Shown: positions 49,303-58,650 of the stretch, in pieces
How positions within the stretch are numbered: the first letter of the stretch is position 1
Layout: each line of letters starts with the position of its first letter
Source of the DNA: an uncultured beta proteobacterium
GTDB taxonomy: Bacteria; Pseudomonadota; Gammaproteobacteria; Burkholderiales; Burkholderiaceae_C
Direction: 5' to 3'
Length of the DNA: 64,000 bases
Assembly: GCA_903830985.1 (NCBI GenBank)
Contig: CAIKVZ010000086.1
Span: 28,447-92,446 of the forward strand
The notes under the pieces: model-generated
What the model saw: only the letters and a program-made list of their open reading frames with translations
Told to the model about the DNA's origin: nothing
Databases searched by the model: none
Position numbers and translations under genes: made by a program

Positions 49303-50487
49303 ATGGCAATCCTCGCAGTCAACGTCGGTTCCTCGACCCTCAAGTTCTCCATTCATCCGCGCCAAGGGCAGGAGGTTCAGGCCAGCGTCTTCAGCGGCAG
49401 CATCCAGGGCCTGGAGCCCGGTGGCGCACCGGTGCTGGACTGGAGCGTTCCCGGGGGGCAGCGCCAGACCCGCCAACTGCTGGCCAACGCGCAGGACCCG
49501 TTTGGCGCTGCGCTGCGCAGCCTGGGTGAGCTGCTGGCCGGCGAGCCCGGCAACCCGCGCATTGCGGCCGTGGCGCACCGCGTGGTGCACGGCGGCCAGG
49601 ACTTTTCCGCCAGCGTGCTTGTCGTCGGCGACGTGCTCACGCGCCTCGAGCGCCTGAACTCGCTGGCGCCGCTGCACCAGCCGCACAACCTGCAGGGCAT
49701 CAAGTCCTTTCAGGCGGTGTTCCCGGATCTGCCGCAGGTGGCCTGCTTCGACACGGCCTACCACGCCACCCTGGCCGAGGTCGACTACCGCTTTGCCCTG
49801 CCGCAGGCGCTGCTCGATCAGGGTGTACGCCGCTACGGCTTTCACGGCCTGTCCTACCAGTACGTCATGGGGGTGCTGCGCCAGCGCAGCGCCAAGGCCA
49901 ACAGCCGGGTGCTGATGGCGCATCTGGGCAATGGCGCCAGCCTGTGCGCCGCGCTCGATGGGCGAAGCTGCGCCACGACCATGGGCTTTTCCGCGCTCGA
50001 CGGCCTGATGATGGGCACGCGCACCGGCGCCCTCGATCCCGGCGTGATGCTCTACCTGCTCGAGCAGGGCTGGGACCACCACCGCCTGCAAGACCTGCTG
50101 TACAAGCAAAGCGGACTGCTCGGCGTCTCCGGCATCTCGGCCGACATGCGGCGCCTGCGCGCCGACGGCAGCGCGGCGGCGCAGCGCGCCATCGCGATGT
50201 TCACGCACCGCGTGGTACGCGAGTCCGGCGCCCTGATCGCCGGCCTGCAAGGCCTGGACATCCTCTCCTTCAGCGGCGGCATCGGCGAACACGACACCGT
50301 GCTGCGCGCCGAGGTCTGTGCGCGCCTGGCCTGGCTCGGTGTGCAACTGGATCCGGCCCTGAACGAGCGCGCCACGAGCGATGAGGTGATGGCCATCCAT
50401 GCCGCTGGCAGCCCGGTCGAGGTCTGGGTTATCCCCACCGACGAGGGCCGGGTGGCGGCGCAGGAAGCGACGCGTCTGATCGGATAG
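49303..50487 (+). CDS. ackA: Acetate kinase
   Basis: 'AILAVNVGSSTLKFSI', 'AHRVVHGGQDFSASVL', 'CFDTAYHATLAEVDYRFALP', 'RRYGFHGLSYQYV', 'MAHLGNGASLCA', 'LDILSFSGGIGEHDTVLRAEVC'. Confidence 0.95.
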   Translation: MAILAVNVGSSTLKFSIHPRQGQEVQASVFSGSIQGLEPGGAPVLDWSVPGGQRQTRQLLANAQDPFGAALRSLGELLAGEPGNPRIAAVAHRVVHGGQDFSASVLVVGDVLTRLERLNSLAPLHQPHNLQGIKSFQAVFPDLPQVACFDTAYHATLAEVDYRFALPQALLDQGVRRYGFHGLSYQYVMGVLRQRSAKANSRVLMAHLGNGASLCAALDGRSCATTMGFSALDGLMMGTRTGALDPGVMLYLLEQGWDHHRLQDLLYKQSGLLGVSGISADMRRLRADGSAAAQRAIAMFTHRVVRESGALIAGLQGLDILSFSGGIGEHDTVLRAEVCARLAWLGVQLDPALNERATSDEVMAIHAAGSPVEVWVIPTDEGRVAAQEATRLIG

Positions 50488-50543
50488 TTGGGACATCCCC
50501 CACGGGCAGAGCGCAGTCGGGCGGGGCGACCTATAGTCGTGTC

Positions 50544-51197
50544 ATGCTTGAGATCGAGAACCTGTCCCGCCAGTACGGCAGCCGCACGGTGCTGCGCCAA
50601 CTGTCGATGCGCCTGCAGCCCGGCGAATACGTCGCCATCGTGGGCGCATCGGGGGTCGGCAAGTCGACCCTGCTGAACCTCATCGCCGGTCTGGACCGCC
50701 CGGACAGTGGTCGCCTGGCGCTGGACGGCATCGACTACTCTGCCATGGACGACGACGCCCTCACACAACTGCGGCGCGAGAAGATGGGCTTTGTCTTTCA
50801 GGCCTTTCACGTGCTGCCGCATTTGACCGTGGGACAGAACGTCGCCTTGCCGCTGTGGCTGCAGGGCATGGACAGCGCGCAGGCGGCAGTGCCGGCGCAA
50901 AAGCTGCTGGAAGCCGTGGGCCTGGGCGAGCGCAGTGCCAGCTGGCCGCGTGAACTCTCGGGCGGCGAAATGCAGCGCGTGGCCATCGCCCGCGCGCTGG
51001 TGCATGGCCCCAAGCTGCTGCTGGCCGATGAGCCCACGGGCAATCTGGACCCGGACAATGGCGCCCGGGTGTTGAGGCTGCTGGCGAGCCGCGTGCGCGA
51101 GGCCGGTGCCATCGGCATCCTGGTGACGCATTCGCTTGAGGCGGCGGCCACCGCCGACCGTATCCTGCACCTTACGGACCAGGGCCTGCTGGCGTGA
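50544..51197 (+). CDS. ABC transporter ATP-binding protein (LolD/MacB-like; AttE-like)
   Basis: 'IVGASGVGKSTLLNLIAGLD', 'ELSGGEMQRVAIARALVHGPKLLLADEPTGNLD'. Confidence 0.92.
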   Translation: MLEIENLSRQYGSRTVLRQLSMRLQPGEYVAIVGASGVGKSTLLNLIAGLDRPDSGRLALDGIDYSAMDDDALTQLRREKMGFVFQAFHVLPHLTVGQNVALPLWLQGMDSAQAAVPAQKLLEAVGLGERSASWPRELSGGEMQRVAIARALVHGPKLLLADEPTGNLDPDNGARVLRLLASRVREAGAIGILVTHSLEAAATADRILHLTDQGLLA

Positions 51198-53680
51198 GTC
51201 TGGCGCGCGTGTTCCTGGGGTCGCTGGCCAAGCGCCGCGCGGCCACGCTGTTTTCCGCAGGCGCCATCGTGCTGGGGGTGGCGCTGGGCATGGCCGTGCA
51301 GGCGGTGCAGGACTCGGCACTTTCCGAATTTGGCCGTGGCATGCGCGCCATGGTGGGGCAGGCCGACCTGCTGATCGTGGGGCCGCGCGGCGGCTTTGAC
51401 GAGGGTCTGTATGCGCAACTCGCGCAGCGTCCCGAGGTGGCCGAGCTCAGCCCGATCGTCGAGGTGGAGCTGCGTTTACCCGGGCGCCAGGAGGCGCTGC
51501 AGTTGCTGGGCGTGGACGCCTTCACGCTGGCCGGCGTCACGCCCGCGCTGTTTCCTAAACCGGCAGCCGGGACGGACCGCCTTGCCATGCTGTCCGGCGA
51601 CGCGATCTTTCTGAGCAGCGCCGCACTGGCGTCCCTGGGACTCAAGATCGGCGACGAGCTGTCACTGCCCGCTGGCGAGACCACGTTGAAGCTGCGCATC
51701 GCCGGCGACTTGCCCGGCGCGGCCGACAACAGCCGGCTCGCGCTGATGGACATCGCGGCCGTGCAAGCGCGCTTCGGCAAGCTCGGGCAACTCACGCGCA
51801 TCGACCTGAGGCTGCGCGAGGGGTTATCCCCAGAGGTCGCCATGCGCACGCTGCGCACCATGCTGCCACCGGGCTTGCAGGTCGAGGCGCCCGAGGCCGC
51901 AGTCGATCAGGCCGCGAACCTGTCGCGCGCCTACCGCGTGAACCTGACCATGCTGGGCGCCATGGCGCTGCTCACGGGCGGCTTTCTGGTGTTTTCCGCG
52001 CAGGCGCTGTCCGTTGTGCGCCGGCGCACCGAGTTTGCCTTTTTGCGCGCCATCGGCCTGGCGCGGCGCAGTCTGTTTGCCTGGTTGCTGGGCGAGGGCG
52101 CTGCCGTTGGTCTGGTCGGTGGGGTCTTCGGTGTCGTGCTGGGTTATGCCCTGGCCTGGGGCGCGCTGGCGCTGCTGGGCGGCGACCTGGGCGCGGGCTT
52201 CTTCTCGGGAAAGCGTCCCCCCCTGCAATTCCAGCCGCTGATGAGTGCCGCCTATGTGGGTCTGGGCGTGCTCGCCGGCGTCGCCGGCGCCTGGTTGCCG
52301 GCGCGCGAGGCCGCCACCGTGGCGCCGGCCAGAGCGCTGAAGGCCGGCGACGAGCCCTCGATGCTGGAGGGGCAGGGCCAGCCTTGGTGGGGGCTGGCGG
52401 CCTTGCTGGCCAGCGTGCCGGCCTGCGCCATCCCGCCCCGGCAGGAGCTTCCCTTGGGCGGCTACCTGGCCTGTGCCCTGTTGCTGGCCGGCGGCGTGCT
52501 GCTGTTGCCGCTGGTGGCCAGCGCCCTGGCGCGTGTGATGCCTGTGGATGGACCGGTGTCCAGCCGGCTGGCCGTGGCACGCCTGGACGGAGCGCCAGGC
52601 AATGCCGTCGTGGCCGCGGCCGGCGTCATGACCAGCGTGGCCCTGGCCGCCGCCATGGCCATCATGGTTACCTCCTTTCGCGGCTCGGTCGACCAGTGGC
52701 TGGGCCAGGTGCTGCCGGCCGACCTGTATCTGCGTTCTGGCCGCGGCGCGGCCGGCGCAATGGACACAGGCCTGCAGGACAAACTGGCTGGCATACCGGG
52801 CATCGCTTCCGTGGCCTTCAGCCGTTTCGACAGCCTGCGTCTGGCCGAGGGACGCGCGCCGGTGCTGCTGATTGCGCGTCCGGTGGTCAGGGACGGATCG
52901 GGCTTGCCGCTGGTCGGCGCGGCGTGGCCGGTGGCCGGGGACGCGGTCTGGATCTCCGAAGCCATGCAGGACCTGTACGGCTGGCGCGTCGGTCAGATGG
53001 TGGAACTGCCTCTGGCAGGACGCCTGCTGCGCCGGCCGGTCGCTGGCGTGTGGCGCGACTACGCGCGCCAGACGGGTTCGATCCTGATGGACCTGGAGGA
53101 TTACCGCCGCGTCACGGGCGACCGGCTGGCCAGCGATGGCGCGATCACGCTGGCCCGCGGATCCAATGCGGCGCAGGTGGCGGCAGCCGTGGCGGCGCTG
53201 TCCGCAACGACCTCGCTGGAAGTGACTTACCCCGGGCAAATCCGCGCCATCAGCCTGCGCATCTTTGACAGGACTTTTGCCGTGACCTATGGACTCGAAG
53301 CCGTGGCCGTCCTCATCGGCTTGGCGGGGGTCGCGGCCAGCTTTGCGGCGCTGGCCTCGGCGCGCCGGCGCGAGTTCGGCATGTTGCGCCATCTGGGCCT
53401 GACGCGGCGACAGATCGGCTGGATGCTGGCGCAGGAGGGCGCGCTGGCCGCCAGTGTCGGCGTATTCGCCGGCTTGGCGGTGGGGTCTGCCATCGGCCTG
53501 ATCCTGATCGAGGTGGTGAACCGCCAGAGCTTTCACTGGAGCATGGACCTGCACATTCCCTGGGCCTCGCTGGCCGCCTTTGGCGCGGTGCTGATCGCGC
53601 TGGCCGCGCTGGCTGCCGTCGTGGCCGGGCGCTCCGCCATGCAACAGGCCGCGGTGCTGGCCGTGCGGGACGACTGGTGA
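51194..53680 (+). CDS. FtsX-like ABC permease, duplicated architecture (828 aa)
   Basis: Two FtsX-type regions: 'LSVVRRRTEFAFLRAIGLARRSLFAWLLGEGAAVGLVGGVFG' and 'SFAALASARRREFGMLRHLGLTRRQIGWMLAQEGALAASVGVFAG'. ATGA-type overlap with the ATPase gene. Confidence 0.9.
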   Translation: MSLARVFLGSLAKRRAATLFSAGAIVLGVALGMAVQAVQDSALSEFGRGMRAMVGQADLLIVGPRGGFDEGLYAQLAQRPEVAELSPIVEVELRLPGRQEALQLLGVDAFTLAGVTPALFPKPAAGTDRLAMLSGDAIFLSSAALASLGLKIGDELSLPAGETTLKLRIAGDLPGAADNSRLALMDIAAVQARFGKLGQLTRIDLRLREGLSPEVAMRTLRTMLPPGLQVEAPEAAVDQAANLSRAYRVNLTMLGAMALLTGGFLVFSAQALSVVRRRTEFAFLRAIGLARRSLFAWLLGEGAAVGLVGGVFGVVLGYALAWGALALLGGDLGAGFFSGKRPPLQFQPLMSAAYVGLGVLAGVAGAWLPAREAATVAPARALKAGDEPSMLEGQGQPWWGLAALLASVPACAIPPRQELPLGGYLACALLLAGGVLLLPLVASALARVMPVDGPVSSRLAVARLDGAPGNAVVAAAGVMTSVALAAAMAIMVTSFRGSVDQWLGQVLPADLYLRSGRGAAGAMDTGLQDKLAGIPGIASVAFSRFDSLRLAEGRAPVLLIARPVVRDGSGLPLVGAAWPVAGDAVWISEAMQDLYGWRVGQMVELPLAGRLLRRPVAGVWRDYARQTGSILMDLEDYRRVTGDRLASDGAITLARGSNAAQVAAAVAALSATTSLEVTYPGQIRAISLRIFDRTFAVTYGLEAVAVLIGLAGVAASFAALASARRREFGMLRHLGLTRRQIGWMLAQEGALAASVGVFAGLAVGSAIGLILIEVVNRQSFHWSMDLHIPWASLAAFGAVLIALAALAAVVAGRSAMQQAAVLAVRDDW

Positions 53681-54765
53681 TGCAGCGCCGACACTTTCAA
53701 CTGGCCTTGGCGAGTCTGCTCGCCGGGCGCCTACCGCTGTCGGATGCGGCCCAGCCCGTCGCCTTCGCACCAGTGCTGCCGGGGCGGCGTCTGGTGTTTC
53801 CTGCCGATCACGGTGCCCATCCCCTGTTTCGCACCGAGTGGTGGTACGTTACCGGCTGGCTGGACCGCGCCGACGGCAGTTCGCTGGGCTTTCAGACCAC
53901 TTTCTTTCGGGTGAGAACGGGCATGGGCGAGGACAACCCCAGCGCCTTTGCGCCCAGCCAGTTGCTGCTGGCGCATGCGGCCGTTGCCGACCCCCAACGG
54001 GGCCGGCTGCGCCACGACCAGCGCTCGTCCCGGGTTGGCTTCGGCCGCGCCGGTTTCGCGACCGATCAGACGCGCGTCTGGCTTGGCGACTGGCGGCTGG
54101 AGCAGCAGGGCGAGGGCTATCAGGCCAGGGTGCAGTCCGCGGACTTTGCCTATGACCTGGCGTTGCAACCCCAGGGCCCGCCCACGCTCAATGGCGTTGA
54201 GGGCTTCAGCCAGAAGGCGCCCGATCCCGTGCACGCCAGCCACTACTACAGCCGGTCCCAGCTCGCGGTGCGCGGCACGGTGATGCTGTCGGGCGGGCAG
54301 GAGAACGTCACCGGGCGCGCCTGGCTGGACCACGAATGGTCGAGCGAACTGCTGCCCAAGGAGGCGCAGGGCTGGGACTGGGTGGGGCTGAACCTGGACG
54401 ACGGCTCGGCGCTGATGGCCTTTCAATTGCGCGGCCAGGGCGGCCAGGCCCTATGGTCGGCCGCAACGCTGACACCGAAGACCGGCGCGGCGCGCACGCT
54501 GTTGCCGCAGGCCGTGGGCTTCGAGGCGACGCGCTGGTGGACGTCACCGCGCAACGCCATCCGCTATCCCGTGGAATGGACGCTGACCATCGGTTCCCGG
54601 CAATTGCAGCTGCGCGCGCTGTTCGATGATCAGGAACTCGACAGCCGACGCAGCACCGGCGCCATCTACTGGGAAGGCGCGGTGCGGGTGCTCGAAGGCA
54701 AGGCGCAGATCGGGCGCGGCTACCTGGAACTCACGGGCTACGGCGAGAGGATTCGCGTCGGCTGA
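53680..54765 (+). CDS. Lipocalin-like / CrtC (AttH-like) exported protein
   Basis: 'RRLVFPADHGAHPLFRTEWWYVTGWLDRADGSSLGFQTTFFRVRTG', 'GRAWLDHEWSSELLPKEAQGWDWVGLNLDDGSALMAFQLR', 'YWEGAVRV'. Confidence 0.85.
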   Translation: MQRRHFQLALASLLAGRLPLSDAAQPVAFAPVLPGRRLVFPADHGAHPLFRTEWWYVTGWLDRADGSSLGFQTTFFRVRTGMGEDNPSAFAPSQLLLAHAAVADPQRGRLRHDQRSSRVGFGRAGFATDQTRVWLGDWRLEQQGEGYQARVQSADFAYDLALQPQGPPTLNGVEGFSQKAPDPVHASHYYSRSQLAVRGTVMLSGGQENVTGRAWLDHEWSSELLPKEAQGWDWVGLNLDDGSALMAFQLRGQGGQALWSAATLTPKTGAARTLLPQAVGFEATRWWTSPRNAIRYPVEWTLTIGSRQLQLRALFDDQELDSRRSTGAIYWEGAVRVLEGKAQIGRGYLELTGYGERIRVG

Positions 54766-54801
54766 ATCTCTGCAGGGCCGCGACGCAGGCAAAATGCCGG
54801 C

Positions 54802-57669
54802 ATGACCGACACCCCTATTCCGAAGAAAACGCTGTTGCTGGTCGACGGCTCGAGCTACCTGTACCGGGCTTTTCATGCCATGCCCGACCTGCGCGCCGTG
54901 CCGGGCGATCCGGCCAGCGCGCCCACTGGCGCCATCCGCGGCATGATCAACATGCTGCAACGGCTGCGCAAGGACGTGAGCGCCGAGTACGCGGCCTGCG
55001 TGTTTGACGCCAAGGGCCCGACCTTTCGCGACACCATCTACCCCGAGTACAAGGGCCAGCGCTCGCCCATGCCGGACGACCTGCGCGCGCAGATCGAACC
55101 CATCCACGAAGTGGTGCGGCTCATGGGCTGGAAGGTCCTCGATGTGCCCGGCGTGGAGGCCGACGACGTCATCGGCACGCTGTGCGTGATCGCGGCACGC
55201 CAGGGCATTGAGGTCGTAGTGTCCAGTGGCGACAAGGACCTGGCGCAACTGGTGGACGAGCACATCACCATCATCGACACCATGAATGGCCGGCGCCGTG
55301 ATCTGGCCGGGGTGGAGGCCGAATTCGGCGTGCCGCCGCGCCTCATGGTGGACTACCAGACCCTGGTGGGTGACGCTGTTGACAACGTCCCCGGCGTGTC
55401 CAAGGTCGGGCCCAAGACCGCCGCCAAGTGGCTGCAGGAATACGGCTCGCTCGACGCCATCGTGGCCAGCGCCGACAAGATCGGCGGCGCGGTCGGCGAG
55501 AACCTGCGCAAGGCCCTGGACTGGTTGCCCACCGGGCGCGCGCTCCTGACCATCAAGACCGATTGCGAGCTCGACGGCTACGTGCCAGGCCTGCCGGCGC
55601 TGGAAGCCATTGCCACCGGCAGCATGAACAACGCCGAGCTGAAAGGTTTCTATGAGAAGTACGGGTTCAAGGGGCTGGCCCAGGCTTTGTCAGTTGGCGA
55701 ACCAGAGGCCCCAGGAAACGGGGTCAGATCCACGAAGCGCAGCGTAGCTGGCTCTGACCCCGCTTCCGCAGCGAGTTCTGCCTCCCGAGCCGCCCGCGAA
55801 CCCGGCCTGTTCGACGAACCCGAAGCGCTTGAGGACCCCGCCGCGCCTGCGGCAGAAGGCAAACTCAAGCTCTCCTACGACACCGTCCTCACCTGGCCCG
55901 ACTTCGAGCGCTGGCTGGTCAAAATCGAAGCCGCCGAGCTCGTGGCCCTGGACACCGAAACCACCTCGCTGGACGAAATGCGCGCCGAGATCGTGGGCCT
56001 GTCGTTCAGCGTCACGCCGGGCGAAGCCGCCTACATTCCACTGGCGCACCGCTACCCCGATGCGCCCGTGCAACTGCCGCGCGACGAAGTGCTGGCGCGC
56101 CTGAAACGCTGGCTGGAGAATGCGACGCGGGCCAAGCTGGGCCAGCACGTCAAGTACGACCGTCATGTGTTTGCGAATCACGGCATCGAGGTGCAGGGCT
56201 ATGCGCACGACACCATGCTGCAAAGCTATGTGCTCGAGGTGCACAAGCCGCACGGCCTGGCCAGCCTGGCGCTGCGCCATCTGGAACGCAGCGGCATCAG
56301 CTTCGAAGACCTGTGCGGCAAGGGCGTGCACCAGATTTGCTTCGACCAGGTGGATATTGCCAAGGCGGCGGAGTATTCCTGTGAAGACTCGGACATGACG
56401 CTGGACGTGCACCGTGTGCTCTGGCCGCAGTTGCAGGCCGATGCCAAGCTGAATTTCATCTACCAGCTGGAGATACAAAGCAGCGAGGCCCTGTACCGCA
56501 TCGAGCGCAACGGCGTGCTCATCGACGCGCCCACGCTGGCCGCGCAAAGCCACGAACTGGGCCAGCGCATTCTGCAGCTCGAGACCGAGGCCCACGCCCT
56601 GGCCGGTCAGCCTTTCAACCTCTCCAGCCCGAAGCAGATCGGCGAGATCTTCTTCACCCAGCTGGGCCTGCCGGTGGTGAAGAAGACCGCCACCGGCGCT
56701 CCCAGCACCGACGAGGAGGTGCTGGAAAAACTGGCCGAAGACTTCCCCTTGCCGGCGAAGATCCTGGAGCATCGGGGACTGGCCAAGCTCAAGGGCACCT
56801 ACACCGACAAGCTTGCCGCATTGGCAAACCCGCGCACGGGTAGGGTGCACACGCATTACGCCCAGGCCGTGGCCGTGACCGGGCGCCTCTCCAGCAACGA
56901 CCCGAACCTGCAGAACATCCCGATCCGCACGCCGGAAGGGCGCAGGGTGCGCGAAGCCTTCGTGGCACCTGAGGGTTGCCTCATCGCCAGTGCCGACTAC
57001 TCACAGATCGAGCTGCGCATCATGGCGCACATCAGCGGCGACGCGGCCCTGCTGCTGGCCTTTCACGACGGCATGGACGTGCACCGTGCGACGGCGGCCG
57101 AGGTCTTCGGCGTGGCCACGCACGAGGTCTCGAGCGAGCAGCGGCGCTATGCCAAGGTCATCAACTTCGGCCTGATCTACGGCATGAGCGCCTACGGGCT
57201 GGCGCGCAGCCTCGGGATCGACAACACGGCGGCAAAGAACTTCGTGGCGCGCTATTTCGAGCGCTACCCCGGCGTGAAGCATTACATGGACGCGACGCGG
57301 CAACTGGCCAAAGCGCAGGGCTACGTGGAGACCGTGTTTGGCCGGCGCCTGTACCTGCCGGAGATCAACTCACCCAATGGTCCGCGGCGCAGCGGCGCCG
57401 AGCGCGCCGCCATCAACGCGCCCATGCAGGGCACGGCCGCCGACCTGATCAAGCTCAGCATGGTCAAGGTGCAGCAAGTGTTGGACAGCGAGCGGCGCGG
57501 CACCCGGATGATCATGCAGGTGCACGACGAACTGGTGTTCGAGGTGCCGGAAAACGAAGTCGCCTGGCTGAAAATCGAGATCCCGCGCCTCATGGCCGGC
57601 GTGGCGCATTTGAAGGTGCCGCTCTTGGCCGAAGTCGGCGTGGGCAAGAACTGGGACCAGGCGCATTGA
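54802..57669 (+). CDS. polA: DNA polymerase I
   Basis: 5' nuclease 'LLLVDGSSYLYRAFHAMPDL', 3'-5' exo 'LVALDTETTSLDEMRAEIVGLSF', polymerase 'SADYSQIELRIMAHIS', 'YAKVINFGLIYGMSAYGLARSLGI', 'MIMQVHDELVFEVPE'. In-frame palindrome at 55720-55761. Confidence 0.97.
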   Translation: MTDTPIPKKTLLLVDGSSYLYRAFHAMPDLRAVPGDPASAPTGAIRGMINMLQRLRKDVSAEYAACVFDAKGPTFRDTIYPEYKGQRSPMPDDLRAQIEPIHEVVRLMGWKVLDVPGVEADDVIGTLCVIAARQGIEVVVSSGDKDLAQLVDEHITIIDTMNGRRRDLAGVEAEFGVPPRLMVDYQTLVGDAVDNVPGVSKVGPKTAAKWLQEYGSLDAIVASADKIGGAVGENLRKALDWLPTGRALLTIKTDCELDGYVPGLPALEAIATGSMNNAELKGFYEKYGFKGLAQALSVGEPEAPGNGVRSTKRSVAGSDPASAASSASRAAREPGLFDEPEALEDPAAPAAEGKLKLSYDTVLTWPDFERWLVKIEAAELVALDTETTSLDEMRAEIVGLSFSVTPGEAAYIPLAHRYPDAPVQLPRDEVLARLKRWLENATRAKLGQHVKYDRHVFANHGIEVQGYAHDTMLQSYVLEVHKPHGLASLALRHLERSGISFEDLCGKGVHQICFDQVDIAKAAEYSCEDSDMTLDVHRVLWPQLQADAKLNFIYQLEIQSSEALYRIERNGVLIDAPTLAAQSHELGQRILQLETEAHALAGQPFNLSSPKQIGEIFFTQLGLPVVKKTATGAPSTDEEVLEKLAEDFPLPAKILEHRGLAKLKGTYTDKLAALANPRTGRVHTHYAQAVAVTGRLSSNDPNLQNIPIRTPEGRRVREAFVAPEGCLIASADYSQIELRIMAHISGDAALLLAFHDGMDVHRATAAEVFGVATHEVSSEQRRYAKVINFGLIYGMSAYGLARSLGIDNTAAKNFVARYFERYPGVKHYMDATRQLAKAQGYVETVFGRRLYLPEINSPNGPRRSGAERAAINAPMQGTAADLIKLSMVKVQQVLDSERRGTRMIMQVHDELVFEVPENEVAWLKIEIPRLMAGVAHLKVPLLAEVGVGKNWDQAH
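55719..55762. repeat. Palindromic GGGGTCAGA...TCTGACCCC element inside polA
   Basis: Arms CGGGGTCAGATCCA (55719-55732) and TGGCTCTGACCCCG (55749-55762) complementary at 13 of 14 positions. GGGG...CCCC span 55720-55761 = 42 nt = 14 codons (GVRSTKRSVAGSDP). Confidence 0.92.
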
Positions 57670-57745
57670 GCGTGGCCGGGCAGCCTATCGAGTTATTGAC
57701 TAGACTGCTGGGCCTTATAACCATTTCCCTGCCAGGAGACCCTCC

Positions 57746-58645
57746 ATGCTGCGCGACGACATGAAAACCGAATTCAACAGCCTGCTGCCCGGTGAAAGCA
57801 CCGAGGCCGGTGCCACCCGGCGCACGGCGCTCAAGGTGGCGCTGGGCATGGGCTATGCCGCGGCCGTGCTGCCCATCGCGGCGCAGACAGCGATCAAGAC
57901 CTCGGTCGATGGCCTCACGGCTGGCGAAGTGACGATTGACGTGAACGGTTTCAAGATGCCGGCCTACCGCGCGGCGCCGGCGGGCAAAAGCAATTTGCCG
58001 GTGGTGCTGGTGGCGCATGAAATCTTTGGTGTGCACGAACACATTGCCGACGTGTGCCGCCGCTTTGCCAAAGCCGGCTATCTGGCCATCGCGCCTGAGC
58101 TGTATGCGCGCCAGGGGGACCCCAGCCAGTATGGCGAGATGGCCAAGCTGATGTCGGAACTGGTCTCCAAAGTGGGCGACGTTCAGGTGGCCGGCGACCT
58201 GGACGCTTGCCTTGATTGGGCCGGCGCCAATGGCGGCGACCCCAAGCGCGCCGGCATCACCGGCTTTTGCTGGGGTGGGCGCCAGGTCTGGTTGTACACG
58301 GCGCACAGCCCACGCATCCGCGCCGGTGTGGCCTGGTACGGCCGCCTGGTGGGCGCTAGCTCCGCGCTCACGCCGACGAACCCCATCGACATGGCCGCCA
58401 GCATGCACGGTTCGGTGCTGGGCCTGTACGGCGGCAAGGACGGCGGCATTCCCCTGGATACGCTGGAGCAGATGAAAACCGCGCTGGCCAAAGGTAATGC
58501 CGCGTCCAAGGCCTCCGAGTTCGTCGTCTATCCGTACGTAGGCCACGCCTTTCACGCCGATTACCGCCCCAGCTACAACAAGGAGGCCGCAGAAGACGGC
58601 TTCAAGCGCTGCCTGGCGTGGTTCAAGCAACACGGAGTCGCGTAA
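57746..58645 (+). CDS. Dienelactone hydrolase family protein, possibly Tat-exported
   Basis: 'ATRRTALKVALGMGYAAAVLPIAAQ' signal-like; 'LPVVLVAHEIFGVHEHIADVCRRFAKAGYLAIAPELYARQGDP', 'AGITGFCWGGRQVWLY', 'YPYVGHAFHADYRPSY'. Confidence 0.9.
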   Translation: MLRDDMKTEFNSLLPGESTEAGATRRTALKVALGMGYAAAVLPIAAQTAIKTSVDGLTAGEVTIDVNGFKMPAYRAAPAGKSNLPVVLVAHEIFGVHEHIADVCRRFAKAGYLAIAPELYARQGDPSQYGEMAKLMSELVSKVGDVQVAGDLDACLDWAGANGGDPKRAGITGFCWGGRQVWLYTAHSPRIRAGVAWYGRLVGASSALTPTNPIDMAASMHGSVLGLYGGKDGGIPLDTLEQMKTALAKGNAASKASEFVVYPYVGHAFHADYRPSYNKEAAEDGFKRCLAWFKQHGVA

Positions 58646-58650
58646 CACTG

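Noticed and set aside
47760-49352. 530-aa minus-strand ORF opposite the MaoC-PTA fusion
   Set aside because: Shadow ORF; the plus-strand protein has clear family motifs along its length.
51824-53770. 648-aa minus-strand ORF opposite the FtsX-like permease
   Set aside because: Very low-complexity R/Q/G/H-rich translation typical of an antisense frame.
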